The notes under the pieces: generated by a model
Database searches by the model: none
Seen by the model: the letters and a program-made list of their open reading frames with translations, nothing else
What the model was told of the DNA's origin: nothing
Program-made: the position numbers and the translations under genes
Part shown: positions 9,507 through 20,160 of the stretch, one piece after another
Layout of the letters: each line of letters opens with the position of its first letter
Position numbering within the stretch: the first letter of the stretch is position 1
From: Neopestalotiopsis rosae
Taxonomy: Eukaryota; Ascomycota; Sordariomycetes; Amphisphaeriales; Sporocadaceae
Length of the DNA: 64,000 nt
NCBI GenBank assembly: GCA_023078685.1
Contig: JALGAS010000011.1
Span: 992,001 to 1,056,000, forward strand
Reading direction: 5' to 3'

Positions 9507-10270
9507 ATGTCGGAACCCCTCTCCAAGGTGGACTCCGCCGTCCAGGGTCTCAATGAAGCACCACCCAAAAAGACGAGAATGAGCTCTAGTGCGCCAGGCG
9601 TCATGAACATTGATGACCTTCGTAAGTCTCCCAAAATACTTGAACGGGTCTGCCAAGTGCAGACTATCTCCCAAACCCAGCCACTAACTATGTGTTGTTC
9701 AGGGGATAGCGAAACGGTGATCCAAGTAGCCATTGAGACACAGAAGACTGGATGGTAAGAATTAAACACAGCTGCCCGAAACCCGGCAATGCCACCTTTC
9801 GTGGAATAATCTTCTAATGTTGGCTCATATATAGGAAAATCAACTCGTCTTCTACGTCAGTAGAGGACAAGGAGATTCTCAAGAAGATGCTGACAACGCC
9901 TCCGGTCAAGAAGATTGAGATTGAGTTCCCCCTCGGCATGACCGTGGTAGCACGGAATCTCAAGGGCGTCACCATCAAGGACGCATTAGATGCCATGCAT
10001 AAGCCCAACAAGAAGAGAGTAAGTTATGGTCCTCATCTGCCCTGTATTTGATCTCCTGGAGCACTCTGCTAAGACCACATCACATAGGCGGATGACGAGC
10101 TTGACAAGCCCTACCTTGAAGGCTTCGAATGGAACGGACTGCGCGATGGCAACACAGAAGAGGAGAAGAAGCACGAGTGGACACGTCTGCACGTACGCCT
10201 CCAGTCCACCCCAGGTATCGCACAAGGTGGTGGCAAGAAGAAGAAGAACAAGGGTGGCGATGACGCATAG
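9507..10270 (+). CDS. DUF6699-like conserved fungal protein (4 exons)
   Basis: Exons 9507-9621, 9703-9754, 9835-10018 and 10088-10270 join in frame to 177 residues; the donors are GTAAG-type and the first intron has a CTAAC branch site. After a low-complexity N-terminus, the core has a strand-like segment (KKIEIEFPLGMTVVARN), then GVTIKDALDAMHKPNKKR, a Trp-containing helix (EGFEWNGLRDG) and a final strand (RLHVRLQSTP). This order resembles the fungal DUF6699 domain, whose function is unknown. It ends in a Lys/Gly-rich tail that could bind nucleic acid or act in nuclear import. The exon model is well supported; the family call is from memory of the pattern and less certain. Confidence 0.75.
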
Positions 10271-10963
10271 TGAACCTCCACCAACTTGCCAATCCCACAC
10301 CTGATCTCTCGCAATCCTGAGGGGCTCTCATTGGCTCTTGTCTTATTGTTTAATTATGCAAGGCGTACGGATTCTTGTGGAAGGTTGTCCGGATTGCATT
10401 GTCTGGTTCTGGCGGCGAATAGTGTCATAGCGACTTCGATCGTGTCACGTAAAGACAGATTTCTTGGGACTGAAGGCACAAGTCGGAAAAGGAAACTATA
10501 GTTCTAATGGGCTTGCCTGTATCTGGCGACCTTGTATGAATATACTTGTGCTTGAATTTTCTTGTCGATTGCATTATGTAACGGTACATACCTGGCAATC
10601 ATGATAAATTGTTTCGGTTCATGACTGCACTCGTACTAGCAATTGGGCCAATGATACATTTTGGCAGTGGGCGTTGTTATATCACACAGCTAGGTAGACA
10701 TCAATATGATCAGGATGGCCCCGTGTCGAGTGCAAATGAGGCATAACAGCACTAGGTTAGTGCTAGGCATCAAGATTTCGCCAACTTTCTGGCCCACATT
10801 ACTGAGGTACATCAACCCAGGCACCTGTCAAATTTCCTTGACAATCAGAAATCAAATGGCAGTGCTGGCTACAAGATATATCATGATAAACATGTCCATT
10901 TTCGCCCACCACTATTAATTTTCTCCAGTTGATGCAGTCTAGACGCCATACAGGAACTGCAAG
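10271..10963. other. Intergenic region
   Basis: The 3' flank of the 9507 gene and upstream region of the 10964 gene. No coding potential or distinct signal seen. Confidence 0.5.
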
Positions 10964-11942
10964 ATGATTCCCACAACAGATGCACCGATTGATGATGATG
11001 CAAGGGTAACGATGCTTGGCAGAGCACCGATTTCCCTTCCTGTGGTCATATGCTTTCACGGATCGGGCGACTCTTGCGCTTCCTGGCTACCGTTGGCCCG
11101 TTTGTTGAGCGATTCATACCGGGTTTTGCTCTGGAATCGTGGCGAGCCCAATCAGAAGCCAAAAGTGGCAATAGACGAGATGATGGATTACTTGCGACGG
11201 GTAAAACTACAAGCACCACCACCCTACGTACTCGTGGCGCACTCGTGTAAGTTCCCAAACTGCTTCATGCTTTCATAGACTCACCGATGCTCCTGCAAGA
11301 AATTTCTTCTGTGGACGATTTCTTGATTTCAAGCCTGGGATTGAAAAAGATTCATTGCCGCTGGCAGTTGTTCTATGCACTGGACAAGTTCAAGCAAGGC
11401 AATCTCGAAGACTAACTTCGTTTGGACCACTAGACGGAGGGACCTTTGCTCGGGCGTTCCTGGACAGGAGCCCAGAAGATGTGGCAGGAATGGTGCTCGC
11501 GGAGACGGGCCAAGAGACCGCGTTAGATGCGAAAATCGAGATGCGCCAGTACAAAAGACAGATTCTTGGTAACAAGCCGCTCAGCGTCATCCGGGCAAAC
11601 ACCTTGATCAGAAAATGGGCTCAGTACGAGCACGCGGTAAAGACAGCCAATAGCGACGCTGAAAATGCGGCTCTCGCGGTTCAAAAGCAGATCCTCGACG
11701 CTACAGACAAGGAAGACGAGCGACTCAAAAAGGCCCAGCTTTCACTCTCTCGTCATCACCGTTATCTACATATACCAGACTGTGGACATGGTGTCGTCCA
11801 GGATAGACCTGAGGTGGTAGCAGGTGAAGTACGATGGGTTATGGAGAACCTTGATAGAAAGGAAAACAAATCTGCGAACGTCCTTCGACGAATACTCTCT
11901 CTGATCCCAAGTCGGCGGCAATCTCGCACCTTCGAGCCATAG
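10964..11942 (+). CDS. Alpha/beta hydrolase fold protein (2 exons)
   Basis: Exons 10964-11246 and 11434-11942 give 263 residues; the 187-bp intron has a GTAAGT donor and an ACTAAC branch site, and splicing rebuilds the nucleophile elbow VAHSYGG. Oxyanion-hole region: ICFHGSGDS near residue 30. Catalytic Ser is about S94 and His about H213 (DCGHGVV); the acid is not obvious. The motif usually YDRRG reads LLWNRG here. There is no signal peptide, so it is probably cytosolic. The family includes esterases, lipases and epoxide hydrolases, and the sequence does not define the substrate. The cap region is short and Lys/Glu-rich. The last about 25 residues are basic and may be non-conserved. Confidence 0.82.
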
Positions 11943-12673
11943 ATGCCCATATTTCAGGGCTAGGTCTCATAACAAGTTCGCTGTATCAGAGGTCAAACCC
12001 AACCGTCCTTGCAATAGAGCTACTTGGAACGGTGCTTTCCAGTATTTGATTAGCACTGGCTGCGATCCTAGCTCGCCCAGTTTCACAGCTCGATAAGGAC
12101 GAATTCCACGTCTTCACATCGGCGACAGCATGAGAAGTCCTGATTATATTCGAGTCCCACTGGTTCATATGACCTATGACTTTGAGACTCTTTAACAACA
12201 AAAAGATTGGCAAGACACGCAATGGATATGTATTGTTCTCCACGAACCCAGCAAATGCAAAACCATACTCTCTCCATTCAGCATTAGTCAAGGCCCGATA
12301 TAGAGGCTCAGTTGGTATCAAATATTGACCTTTGGGTTGGTCGAATACCAATGAAACAGACACATATCATGGGGTCAGATAATAATTGCGTTATCCGTTC
12401 ATTCTCCTTCGACAAGTCGCGATGCTTGCATAGTAACTGAGATCCCTGAAGAAAACTTCCATTACCTCGAGAATTGCATGGTACGCGTATCATCAATCCA
12501 TGTAAAACTTGATGCCGCCGGAGGCATGCTTGTCAGGACTTTCAATATTACCCATACCGAATCGCTGGCTCAATTTGTTGACGAGGAGCTAGCACAAGTA
12601 CAAACTCAAGGACCCAGAGCAAGAACAAACGTCCAACACAAGCCTTTTCCCTTATTGATGCATAAAATCTTGC
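11943..12673. other. Intergenic region with possible gene fragment on minus strand
   Basis: On the minus strand two overlapping open frames (11986-12363 and 12308-12496) read like one broken protein, with segments such as KENERITQLLSDP then GQYLIPTEPLYRAL, but the longer frame has no ATG at its start and the two are in different frames. This may be a decayed gene or an exon of a gene I cannot assemble. Nothing else seen. Confidence 0.3.
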
Positions 12674-13757
12674 TCAAACTCCGTAACTGCCGTTGTGGAA
12701 GAGTAGATTACGGATCATCTCCACCATTTCGGCAGAGATCAGGACATCCTTTCGGGGAGGGGGGGTACCTCCACCAAAGTAACGATGCATCTCAACAGCT
12801 GCGGGCAGTGGTATCACCCAAACGTCCTGTTCTTGTATCGAGTGCTGAAATAGGATGTCCTGTATAATACTCTTCACGGCGCCGCAGGAGGAACACTGCG
12901 CGGGAAACGGTGCCACGATGGCTGGGTCTGGTCTTGACGAGTGAAATCCATGAGTTCCATTACCTCCAGTCCCGTAGCTGGGGCGAGGATAAGGCGTATT
13001 GAAGCCAGCGGGAGCCATCCTTCCAAATTCAGCAGGAGAAGAAAATGCAATGGGGTTGTTCATTCGACCAATGGCACTTCCCTGGTGTTCAGGCATTCCG
13101 TTCATGGTTGACGATGTTGTTGTTGTTTTTGGATGTGTCTGGTGACTTGAATTATCAAAGTTTTTCTTGGAAAACTTGTCGTTCTCTCTCTTGGACCGTC
13201 TGATGGATGCCATGATTCTTTTGTCCTCTGAGGTGGGCGCGTTCAGGCTCGGTGACTTGGACTTCTTGGAGGCTGACTTGAGCGGACGCCCGCGCTTGCG
13301 AGAAGGAGTGGCGGTGATGTCTGGACTACGTGAGCCCTTGGCCGCAGTGCTTGATTGCTTGCGAGGGCGACCGCGTTTCTTTGGTAGCGAGTCTGGTTCT
13401 TGTACGGGAAGTGGCGACGAGCTTGAAGCGTCCATAGCAAGGACAGAACCACGCTCAGAGATGATCCGGTTGGACACTGCGGTTGGTTCATGTGGCATCT
13501 GTTGTAGTAGGCTCAGTGTGCCGCGATCGACGTCGGCGGGATATACAATGGTGGACTCTAAGATAGACGTCAGTCCCAATGGATGATGATGCCCTTATTT
13601 TGTTGTCACTACTGCTTGGAACACAGCATTGAAATCGTGTCTTACCTTGTGCTTTTGCAATTATCGTGCTGTTTGTGTTGTTCGCACCCGTTAGGCAGCT
13701 TGTTTCGAGTGTGTTGGGCATATCGGTCTCGATAGACTCAAGAGGAGAATCGGCCAT
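12674..13757 (-). CDS. AT-hook DNA-binding protein (2 exons)
   Basis: Minus-strand exons 13646-13757 and 12674-13557 give 331 residues (an ATG three codons upstream at 13766 is also possible). The intron (88 bp) has a GTAAG donor and TTAG acceptor. Two AT-hook cores, KKRGRPRK at about 97-104 and RKRGRPLK at about 124-131, sit in a Ser/Lys/Pro-rich basic region suited to minor-groove binding of AT-rich DNA in the nucleus. The middle is disordered, rich in Ser, Thr, Asn and Gly. The C-terminal about 85 residues look folded and contain a single CSSC pair and a hydrophobic helix (SAEMVEMIRNLLF). Target and role are unknown; chromatin or transcription function is inferred from the hooks. Confidence 0.8.
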
Positions 13758-16700
13758 GGCGTTCATTGTTCGCGCGTCAATGAATGCGGCGACTCACTGG
13801 CAATCCAGAGAAGGCGACAAATCCTGATTGTTGAAAGTCTCTCTCCAAAATTGCATAATCGGTGCGGTTGCGGGAGGGTGAAAGTTGCAGGTCTTGCCAA
13901 TGGTCGTTTGTTTGCGCGTGGTTGCAAGTCCTGACGACCAGGCAACGTTCGTTCCTGTACAATGATCTGGCCAGTAAACACAATCGTTGATTTCAATACG
14001 AACTTTCGGGCAGCTCTTGGGTGTTTCATGTTTCCGGCCAGAAGATTGTTTCCGTTATCGCAATGTGTGATCTTGTGCTAAGAAGTTTTTGTTTTCTATC
14101 TTTGTTTTCCACAGCACTCGTCATTAATGAAACTTTGGGTCACGGGCTTTATCCACCTCCTGGAAGCGAGAATGCACAACTTAGGGACTGGCATCTCGGC
14201 CTGATGTATTCTCTTCTATACGAATGATGTTGTAGATCTTGATTTCTCCTTGCTACTGCATTGGTTGTGGTACTCTGAGCTGTATCGTTAGACTACCAAT
14301 GTGAGTATAACTAGATCAACAGTCGCATCTAAAAATCACCTACAATATGCCTATAACATTATATGGTGGATAGTGTATTATGTTGTCCTTCATGGGCAAG
14401 AGTAGCCCAAGGAAAAAAAAAGGAAAAACGAACAGGCTGTAGACAGGACATCCGCGTTGCGCATCACGTGGAAAGACCTCTTGATATTACTGTATTGCGA
14501 TTTTAGCCCTGGCAGTGAGTTCCTCCTTCCGGCTTCAGGTGACCAAGTCGTAAGGTCAGGCAAGTAATTGCAATGTCGGAACCTACATAGTAGACTATGC
14601 GTTTAGGCATGTGCGTTTCAGGACCAATAGGAACAAGAGATGAGTATCTTATGTATCTCTAAGATCATGCCTGGAGCGAGACACTGGATGCTACATATCC
14701 AGGTACCTACCAGACCTACATACACCAGACAGTTGGCAGAGGCCAGCCCTAAGGGTACCTACCCACCTAATAACTCCAGAGACCCACCAAGAAAATGCGC
14801 CCCCACGGTGAATCCCGCTGTAAGCAACAACTGAGGAGGGAAACGATCGATTAATTCCACGGCTGACCCAATGCCACGCGGCCGCTTCTGGGATAGATGC
14901 GGTACGTTGATGTATTTTTAGTGATTGGCTGCCTCCAGGCCCTATCCCCTGTAACCCGCAAGGCCCATGTGAACTTCAACGATACAACTCTTCTGCACTC
15001 TGACTCTTGATGTCATCCCAGACGCCATTTTTCGTCCTTCTCTCCTACCTAGTATCTGCGTCTAGGCGAACCTACATCTATAACCTCATTGTATAAAAGG
15101 AACGAGGAGCAGCCTGTATAAGGACTAAACCTCCATTAATGCAGCAAGTCCATAAACTAATAATGACTGATTTGCAATAATACCGATCACACACGGAAGT
15201 ATATACTGGACTGTCACTCACAATGGCTAGGTGCCGTCAAAGATAGCGAGCATGATGACCAACAAAATACCATACGCATTTCTATCTGTATATTGAATGG
15301 ATCTGTCATAGAAGTGCCAATCATTTTTTGAAACAGGTGCAACTTTGACTATGCTACCGAATTGACTAACCTTAGGTATCTAACTTTAGCGTCTTTCGTT
15401 GCCGCATCTCAATCTGATTCGATTATGTACGCAAGATTATACTCGATCGCGGCTCTAAATATGCTGCCTGCATACCTAGTTAGTTGCGAATCTAGAGTTG
15501 CGCCTGTCTGCGGCGGCATGTCTGCTTACCACGTACGTCAGCCAATCGGCTACCTCGCTAGATAGCGCAGGACATGATCGCCTTATACAGAAGGTATCAT
15601 TTCGATGTGTCCCTCGTGAAGAATTGCTGGAGTTTGGTATTTGATTTGAGAGATTCAGCCTCAAAGGTTTCCGGTCTCCAAGTCTGCGTTTCCGAAGGCT
15701 TGATGACACTTCTCCGCTACCGACCTCCGTACCCAGAGCGTATGTACCTACTCATGACCAATTACTTGTAAACCTACTTCTGTATGCAACTGACCTGGGG
15801 TCAAAGCCTTGTTCTGATCAATTTGATATATCGCTTTCTCATGAAACAAATTATTATATTGTCTCAAATCCCACGTTGCAATTCGGGTTGCTCCGATCTA
15901 GCTACCTTTCGCACGACTGTTTTATAACCAGCACGAGATGAGGCTCCTCAATTAAGTGAGTATTTTTCCCGCATTGCCATGTGAAAGACCGACCCGCATA
16001 GATAATCCTTCCGGGCTGTGAGATGGAACGTTTCCAGATCGCTGGGTCGATGGAAGGTGGACAGTTTGCACGGCCTCCGCAACCCTGCTCCCTGAAGGAT
16101 TCATTTCATGCAAGGGCATCATCAGCATATGCAACCATCTCAACGTCAGGGGATCATACGGTCAACAGCACGTGTAGCCCAGTCGTCTGAATTCATTCCC
16201 AGTTTCAAAATATCAATCGTCTGCTATGATATAACTGTCCCCACCACGTCAATTGTACACGAATCCTTCGCGCGGTGACAGTGACCGCTAGTGTTACTAT
16301 TCTGGCGTTAGCACTTGCCCCGGTCTGGCCATCATATTAACTTCTGAGCTGGTCAGCCCTACGAAGGGGAGGCTTAAGGAGGATTGCTTACCCATTAGAG
16401 CCGCAGTCTATACCTTCATCAGTTTTCACTAATCAAAGTCTCTTGACACCCTCATGCTGTTCCCTCCTCGGTCTCACCGTTGGCTGTCATACAACGCGGC
16501 CGAAGCACTCTAGCATTCAGTTGTTTTCTACCATTCTACTAAGGTCAGTTATCTTGTGTGAATGGCTTCCGGCTCGCAAAAGCCTCCAATGGTGGCTCAG
16601 ACGGATGTCTTTTAGTCAAGGTTAAGCCGTCTATCCGCCGGACTCGTGATCCTAGCAGCAAGTGATCACGGTTCATAATGATCGATTTCGCTCAGAACTA

Positions 16701-16786
16701 TCATAAATGAAACGAATTCCTAAGATTTTGCTCTAAATCGAAAATGATAACATGCTGTTTATTCCGAATCCTCGTGCTTCTTGATC
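13758..16786. other. Long intergenic region (about 3 kb)
   Basis: Only short unsupported ORFs are present. A poly-A/G run lies near 14408-14430 and TACCTA-type words are scattered at about 14700-14765 and 15045-15080. Composition is ordinary. It separates the AT-hook gene from the 16787 gene, and no RNA gene was recognised. Confidence 0.5.
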
Positions 16787-17557
16787 ATGGATGTTTCCTT
16801 ACTTCAATCTAATTTTGCCGCCAGCCCAGACTACCGTTTTTGGAGACCGCCTCAACTTGTTTGCTACCGGGGCAATGGACCTCAAGGAGTTAATATTGTG
16901 ACCGCTGGAGGACTCATACAAAGCGGTAATCACTTCTACTTGGTCGTTGTCGATGATCTCTCACTTCTCGGGTGGTCATCATGTGCGACAACAGGCTCTT
17001 CCACGAAGCTCAAAGATCATCGCCGATGTCTCACCATGACAAGACATATCGACTATCATAGAAGTTCTCAGGAGACCGTCGGTGTTATTGGTCAGCTTGT
17101 GCATTTCTCTATTGACCAGGGATATGGACTTGTACGCCTAAAATCCGAATGGATACGAAACGATCTGGAAGCCATCAGGCAAGACGCCGTTCCGGTAGAC
17201 GGATTCAATACATATGTCGACACTCCCATAGTCATGGACTTTGTTGAGTTTGTCACAGCTGGTGGAGAGCAGGTGACCGGAGTCGTCATTGCCCAGCAAT
17301 TCTTTTGCGTCGAGGCTGGAAACTCGAAACGTAAGGTGGAGGCACTGGTTGTCAACACATCGAGTTACTCAGTTCGACCCGAGGACTGTGGCACATGGGT
17401 TAGGAGATCTGTCGCCTCCAACCGCCCATTTCTGCTCGGTCATATCATTGGTTGTAGTGATGATGGAGGAAGTACTATGCTTGTCTTGCCATTTACGCAC
17501 TTTCGGGAGGATTTGCGACAAGTGGTGCGCCGGAGGGCTTTCAATCTGCCTGCTTGA
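16787..17557 (+). CDS. Hypothetical protein with possible chymotrypsin-fold domain
   Basis: An intronless 256-residue ORF; I take ATG 16787 because the preceding in-frame codons do not start with ATG. It has no signal peptide or membrane segment. The C-terminal half has alternating beta-strand patterns and ends with PEDCGTWVRR, then LLGHIIGCSDDGG and MLVLPFTHFREDL. That layout resembles a domain in many fungal proteins where GDSGxWV is followed by a GHxxG strand and a VxPxxxxxxDL end, interpreted as a trypsin-like fold. Here the nucleophile position would be Cys (about C201), and the expected His/Asp partners are not clearly visible, so it may be inactive or unrelated. The N-terminus may be missing an upstream exon. 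Confidence 0.55.
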   Translation: MDVSLLQSNFAASPDYRFWRPPQLVCYRGNGPQGVNIVTAGGLIQSGNHFYLVVVDDLSLLGWSSCATTGSSTKLKDHRRCLTMTRHIDYHRSSQETVGVIGQLVHFSIDQGYGLVRLKSEWIRNDLEAIRQDAVPVDGFNTYVDTPIVMDFVEFVTAGGEQVTGVVIAQQFFCVEAGNSKRKVEALVVNTSSYSVRPEDCGTWVRRSVASNRPFLLGHIIGCSDDGGSTMLVLPFTHFREDLRQVVRRRAFNLPA

Positions 17558-18739
17558 GGAAACCCATTGGACTTGATCACTTGTGAGTGCGTGCTGGAAC
17601 GACCTAAGAAGTGGTACCTTGTGGGAGATATTCAAGCGCAGGCGTTGGACAATGGGTTATCGAGTAGACTGTTTGGCGTTCGGAGTCGATGTGATAGAGA
17701 ATGACATTTCAGTGGAGCATTCTTCGCGTTTCAAAAGAATGTGCTAGAGGAGTCTTGAACTGAATACGCGTCTCAGTGATGCGATTACCCCGTACCTTCC
17801 ATGAAATACTCGAAAGCTCGTAATGAGCAGCTAGAGGAGGATGTGGGGAGGATGAATGAACAAACCCCCCCTCCTCCCTTCCTTCTCTCAATATTCTTGC
17901 AGTTCTTATGAAAAACTCGGAAGAGTATCTCAAGACCGTTTGACATGCCAAATGCCTACGAGTCTTAATATTTTCAAGAATGTACAAAATTCAATGAATT
18001 GTGTCCTATGAAACCAGGTATGATTTGTTGAGGTGGAACTTCAAAGATGGTAGAATAATACGATTCAAAAGTAAACAGGGAATAAGATCATACTACCAAA
18101 TCACGATATCTAGTCTCGTTCATAGTATCGATCTGTCTGGACTTATTTAACGAGGGGCTTAGAGAGCATCGCCTAGATTTGATTCGCCGACTACCTGCCT
18201 GACCTTACGCAGGTACCAACTAAATGCTAGGTATGTCGTTACCCCACGGGAGGGTAATAACTCTTGATTTGGTCTAATCTGCAGTTTATTATTGACACAC
18301 ATTTCAATATAGTTCATAAAAGTTGATCGCCAGGTATATCGAAGATTGCGCCGTGAAAACCGAATTCGCTATTTGGAAGATGCATCGGAAGGTACGGTGC
18401 GGTGTCTGGTGAAACTTTGAAGACTTCAAGTTGAATTCCAACTACATACCTACCTGACCTTAGGTAGGTACCTAGGTTACCTAGGTAGGCAGGGTTCAGA
18501 GGTATGCTTGGCAACGATACAGGGGAGGTAGCTCGTACTTAATATCTACACTTACAGTGCCCAGGAGCCATATGCACCTCTTAACCCAACGTAGTCTCGT
18601 TATTCTGCCAACTTACCTACATTCAGTATACCTACGAAGTACCTAGGTTATGTATGTACATGTCTTGGACTGACTTGGCAACTCAATACGTTTCCTTTGC
18701 TCGCACCAATCAATTAGACAACCTACCTCTATTATTATT
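17558..18739. other. Intergenic region
   Basis: No coding signal. It contains a homopyrimidine run near 17865-17885 and TACCTAGGTA-rich clusters at 18180-18240, 18446-18496 and 18610-18655 (listed separately). Confidence 0.5.
18446..18496. repeat. TACCTAGGTA-type palindromic simple repeat cluster
   Basis: Within 50 bp the words TACCTACC, TTAGGTAGGTACC, TAGGTTACC and TAGGTAGG occur in both orientations, building short palindromes around CCTAGG and GGTACC. Related words recur at 18610-18655, 14700-14765, 51655-51760 and 54478-54493, always outside genes. It is a degenerate dispersed low-complexity motif of unknown function. Confidence 0.5.
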
Positions 18740-19141
18740 ATGCATACCAAGTTACCATTCCTCTTACACATGGTGGTCGAGACGCCGGCGGCCCTGACGT
18801 TCATCTTTACTCCTCACAAACATCTTCACGAAGTCCAACCTGCAGCACGACTCATCCTACAGCAGTATGGGGCGCTGCTCCTCTCCACCAATCTAATATG
18901 TCTGGCGCTCAGCACAGCAAGCGATAGCAGTGGCCTTGATGGGGTTGAAAGACTGCTTGCAGCCTCGCTCGGTTTCTATCACATTTGGCCATGTTCCCGT
19001 GCTTTTGCAAGGCTCTCCGGTCCCGTTGCTGGAGACGTCCATCACAAGGCGGTCTTGGGCGGTCCGCTGGTTCATCTGATCATACACTTATTGCTCCTGT
19101 CGCTGTTCGCACATGCTGCTTGGTCGGAAAACAAGATATGA
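18740..19141 (+). CDS. Small four-helix membrane protein
   Basis: An intronless 133-residue ORF with four hydrophobic segments: FLLHMVVETPAALTFIF (about 7-23), GALLLSTNLICLALS (about 44-58), LLAASLGFYHIWP (about 72-84) and LVHLIIHLLLLSLFAHAAW (about 110-128). The opening (MHTKLPFLLHMVVETPAAL, then TPHKHL) is a pattern I have seen in conserved uncharacterised fungal proteins, and the Ser/Asn-Leu-rich second helix fits. It probably spans a membrane four times. No catalytic motif is visible and function is unknown. It stands alone, with intergenic DNA of about 1 kb on each side. Confidence 0.65.
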   Translation: MHTKLPFLLHMVVETPAALTFIFTPHKHLHEVQPAARLILQQYGALLLSTNLICLALSTASDSSGLDGVERLLAASLGFYHIWPCSRAFARLSGPVAGDVHHKAVLGGPLVHLIIHLLLLSLFAHAAWSENKI

Positions 19142-20160
19142 GCAGTGAATTCGGATTTCTTGTAAATATGGATGACACCTCACCAAAAATTGAATTACCA
19201 CGTCGGATCTGTGGGGCTTTCTCTGCTAGATAGACTAGGCTCTAGGGGAAAGTGTCGCTGGAAATCGAAATGCTTAGGTGTGCTGAACCTTTACCTGGAC
19301 TGATAGTGCCAGTGCAACCTTGGAAATGGGCTACTGGCGTCGGTATGCAGCCACTAGCAACAGCTTTTCCAACCTCACTGTAAATCTGCTACAACCACTG
19401 TGAACTCCAAGAATTGGAGACGCCCCGTCTCAATGTGGCCTGGCCTAAAGTCAGCTGGTCCAAGCTTCTAGGTTAGCTGTTGTACCAGACAATTTTACAC
19501 TACTGAATCAACTAAGTCGGCCTAACTCGAAAGAGCTCAAACCTCAAAGCCCCCGGGCCCATTTCCATTTCGTCCTTGCCGCTTGCCTGCCTGCCTTCTA
19601 CGTTACCTCTGCAGCTGCGTCAGCCTTGTCGTTGTCGCGTCTTTGAGCTCCGAAAACAGTTGTTGATTTTTGACATCGCAAAGACGTCAAAGGCGAAGGG
19701 TTTCCAGCAACTGGCTGGGTTACTCTTGAGGACTACGACGGTCGCATCGCTCTCAACAACACGTTCGACTCGACCAGCAGCACCCTGTTAGGTTGCCCTC
19801 TCTCTCGATATTTTTTCCAACCTCGCCTGGAGGCGCCCATCGTTCATTTGCCAACGTTCCTGGTTTCCATCTCCTTTGTGCCTTCCCCGGTTCATTTTCA
19901 CCATCACCCATAGCATTCGCATGGGTACGGGGAAGGATTACCAATCATAGACACCTTTTACTTGACACAACCAACCTCTGCGCTCACGAAACACTGCCAA
20001 CACAAACGCCCTCGAGCCAGGGCCGATTCTGAAATACGAGACCTTAGGTCGCCCGTCAGGATTTCGGGACGCATCCGCATCGCGCTGTCGAGTTTCGTTC
20101 TATTGTCCCCAAATATCGCACCACTCATGACTGGCATCTGCTCCGGCCAAGTTTGACAGG
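19142..20160. other. Intergenic region upstream of the nucleoporin gene
   Basis: No supported gene. The 3' half (about 19560-20160) is C/T-rich with short pyrimidine runs, as expected for the promoter and long 5' UTR of the downstream housekeeping gene. Confidence 0.5.
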
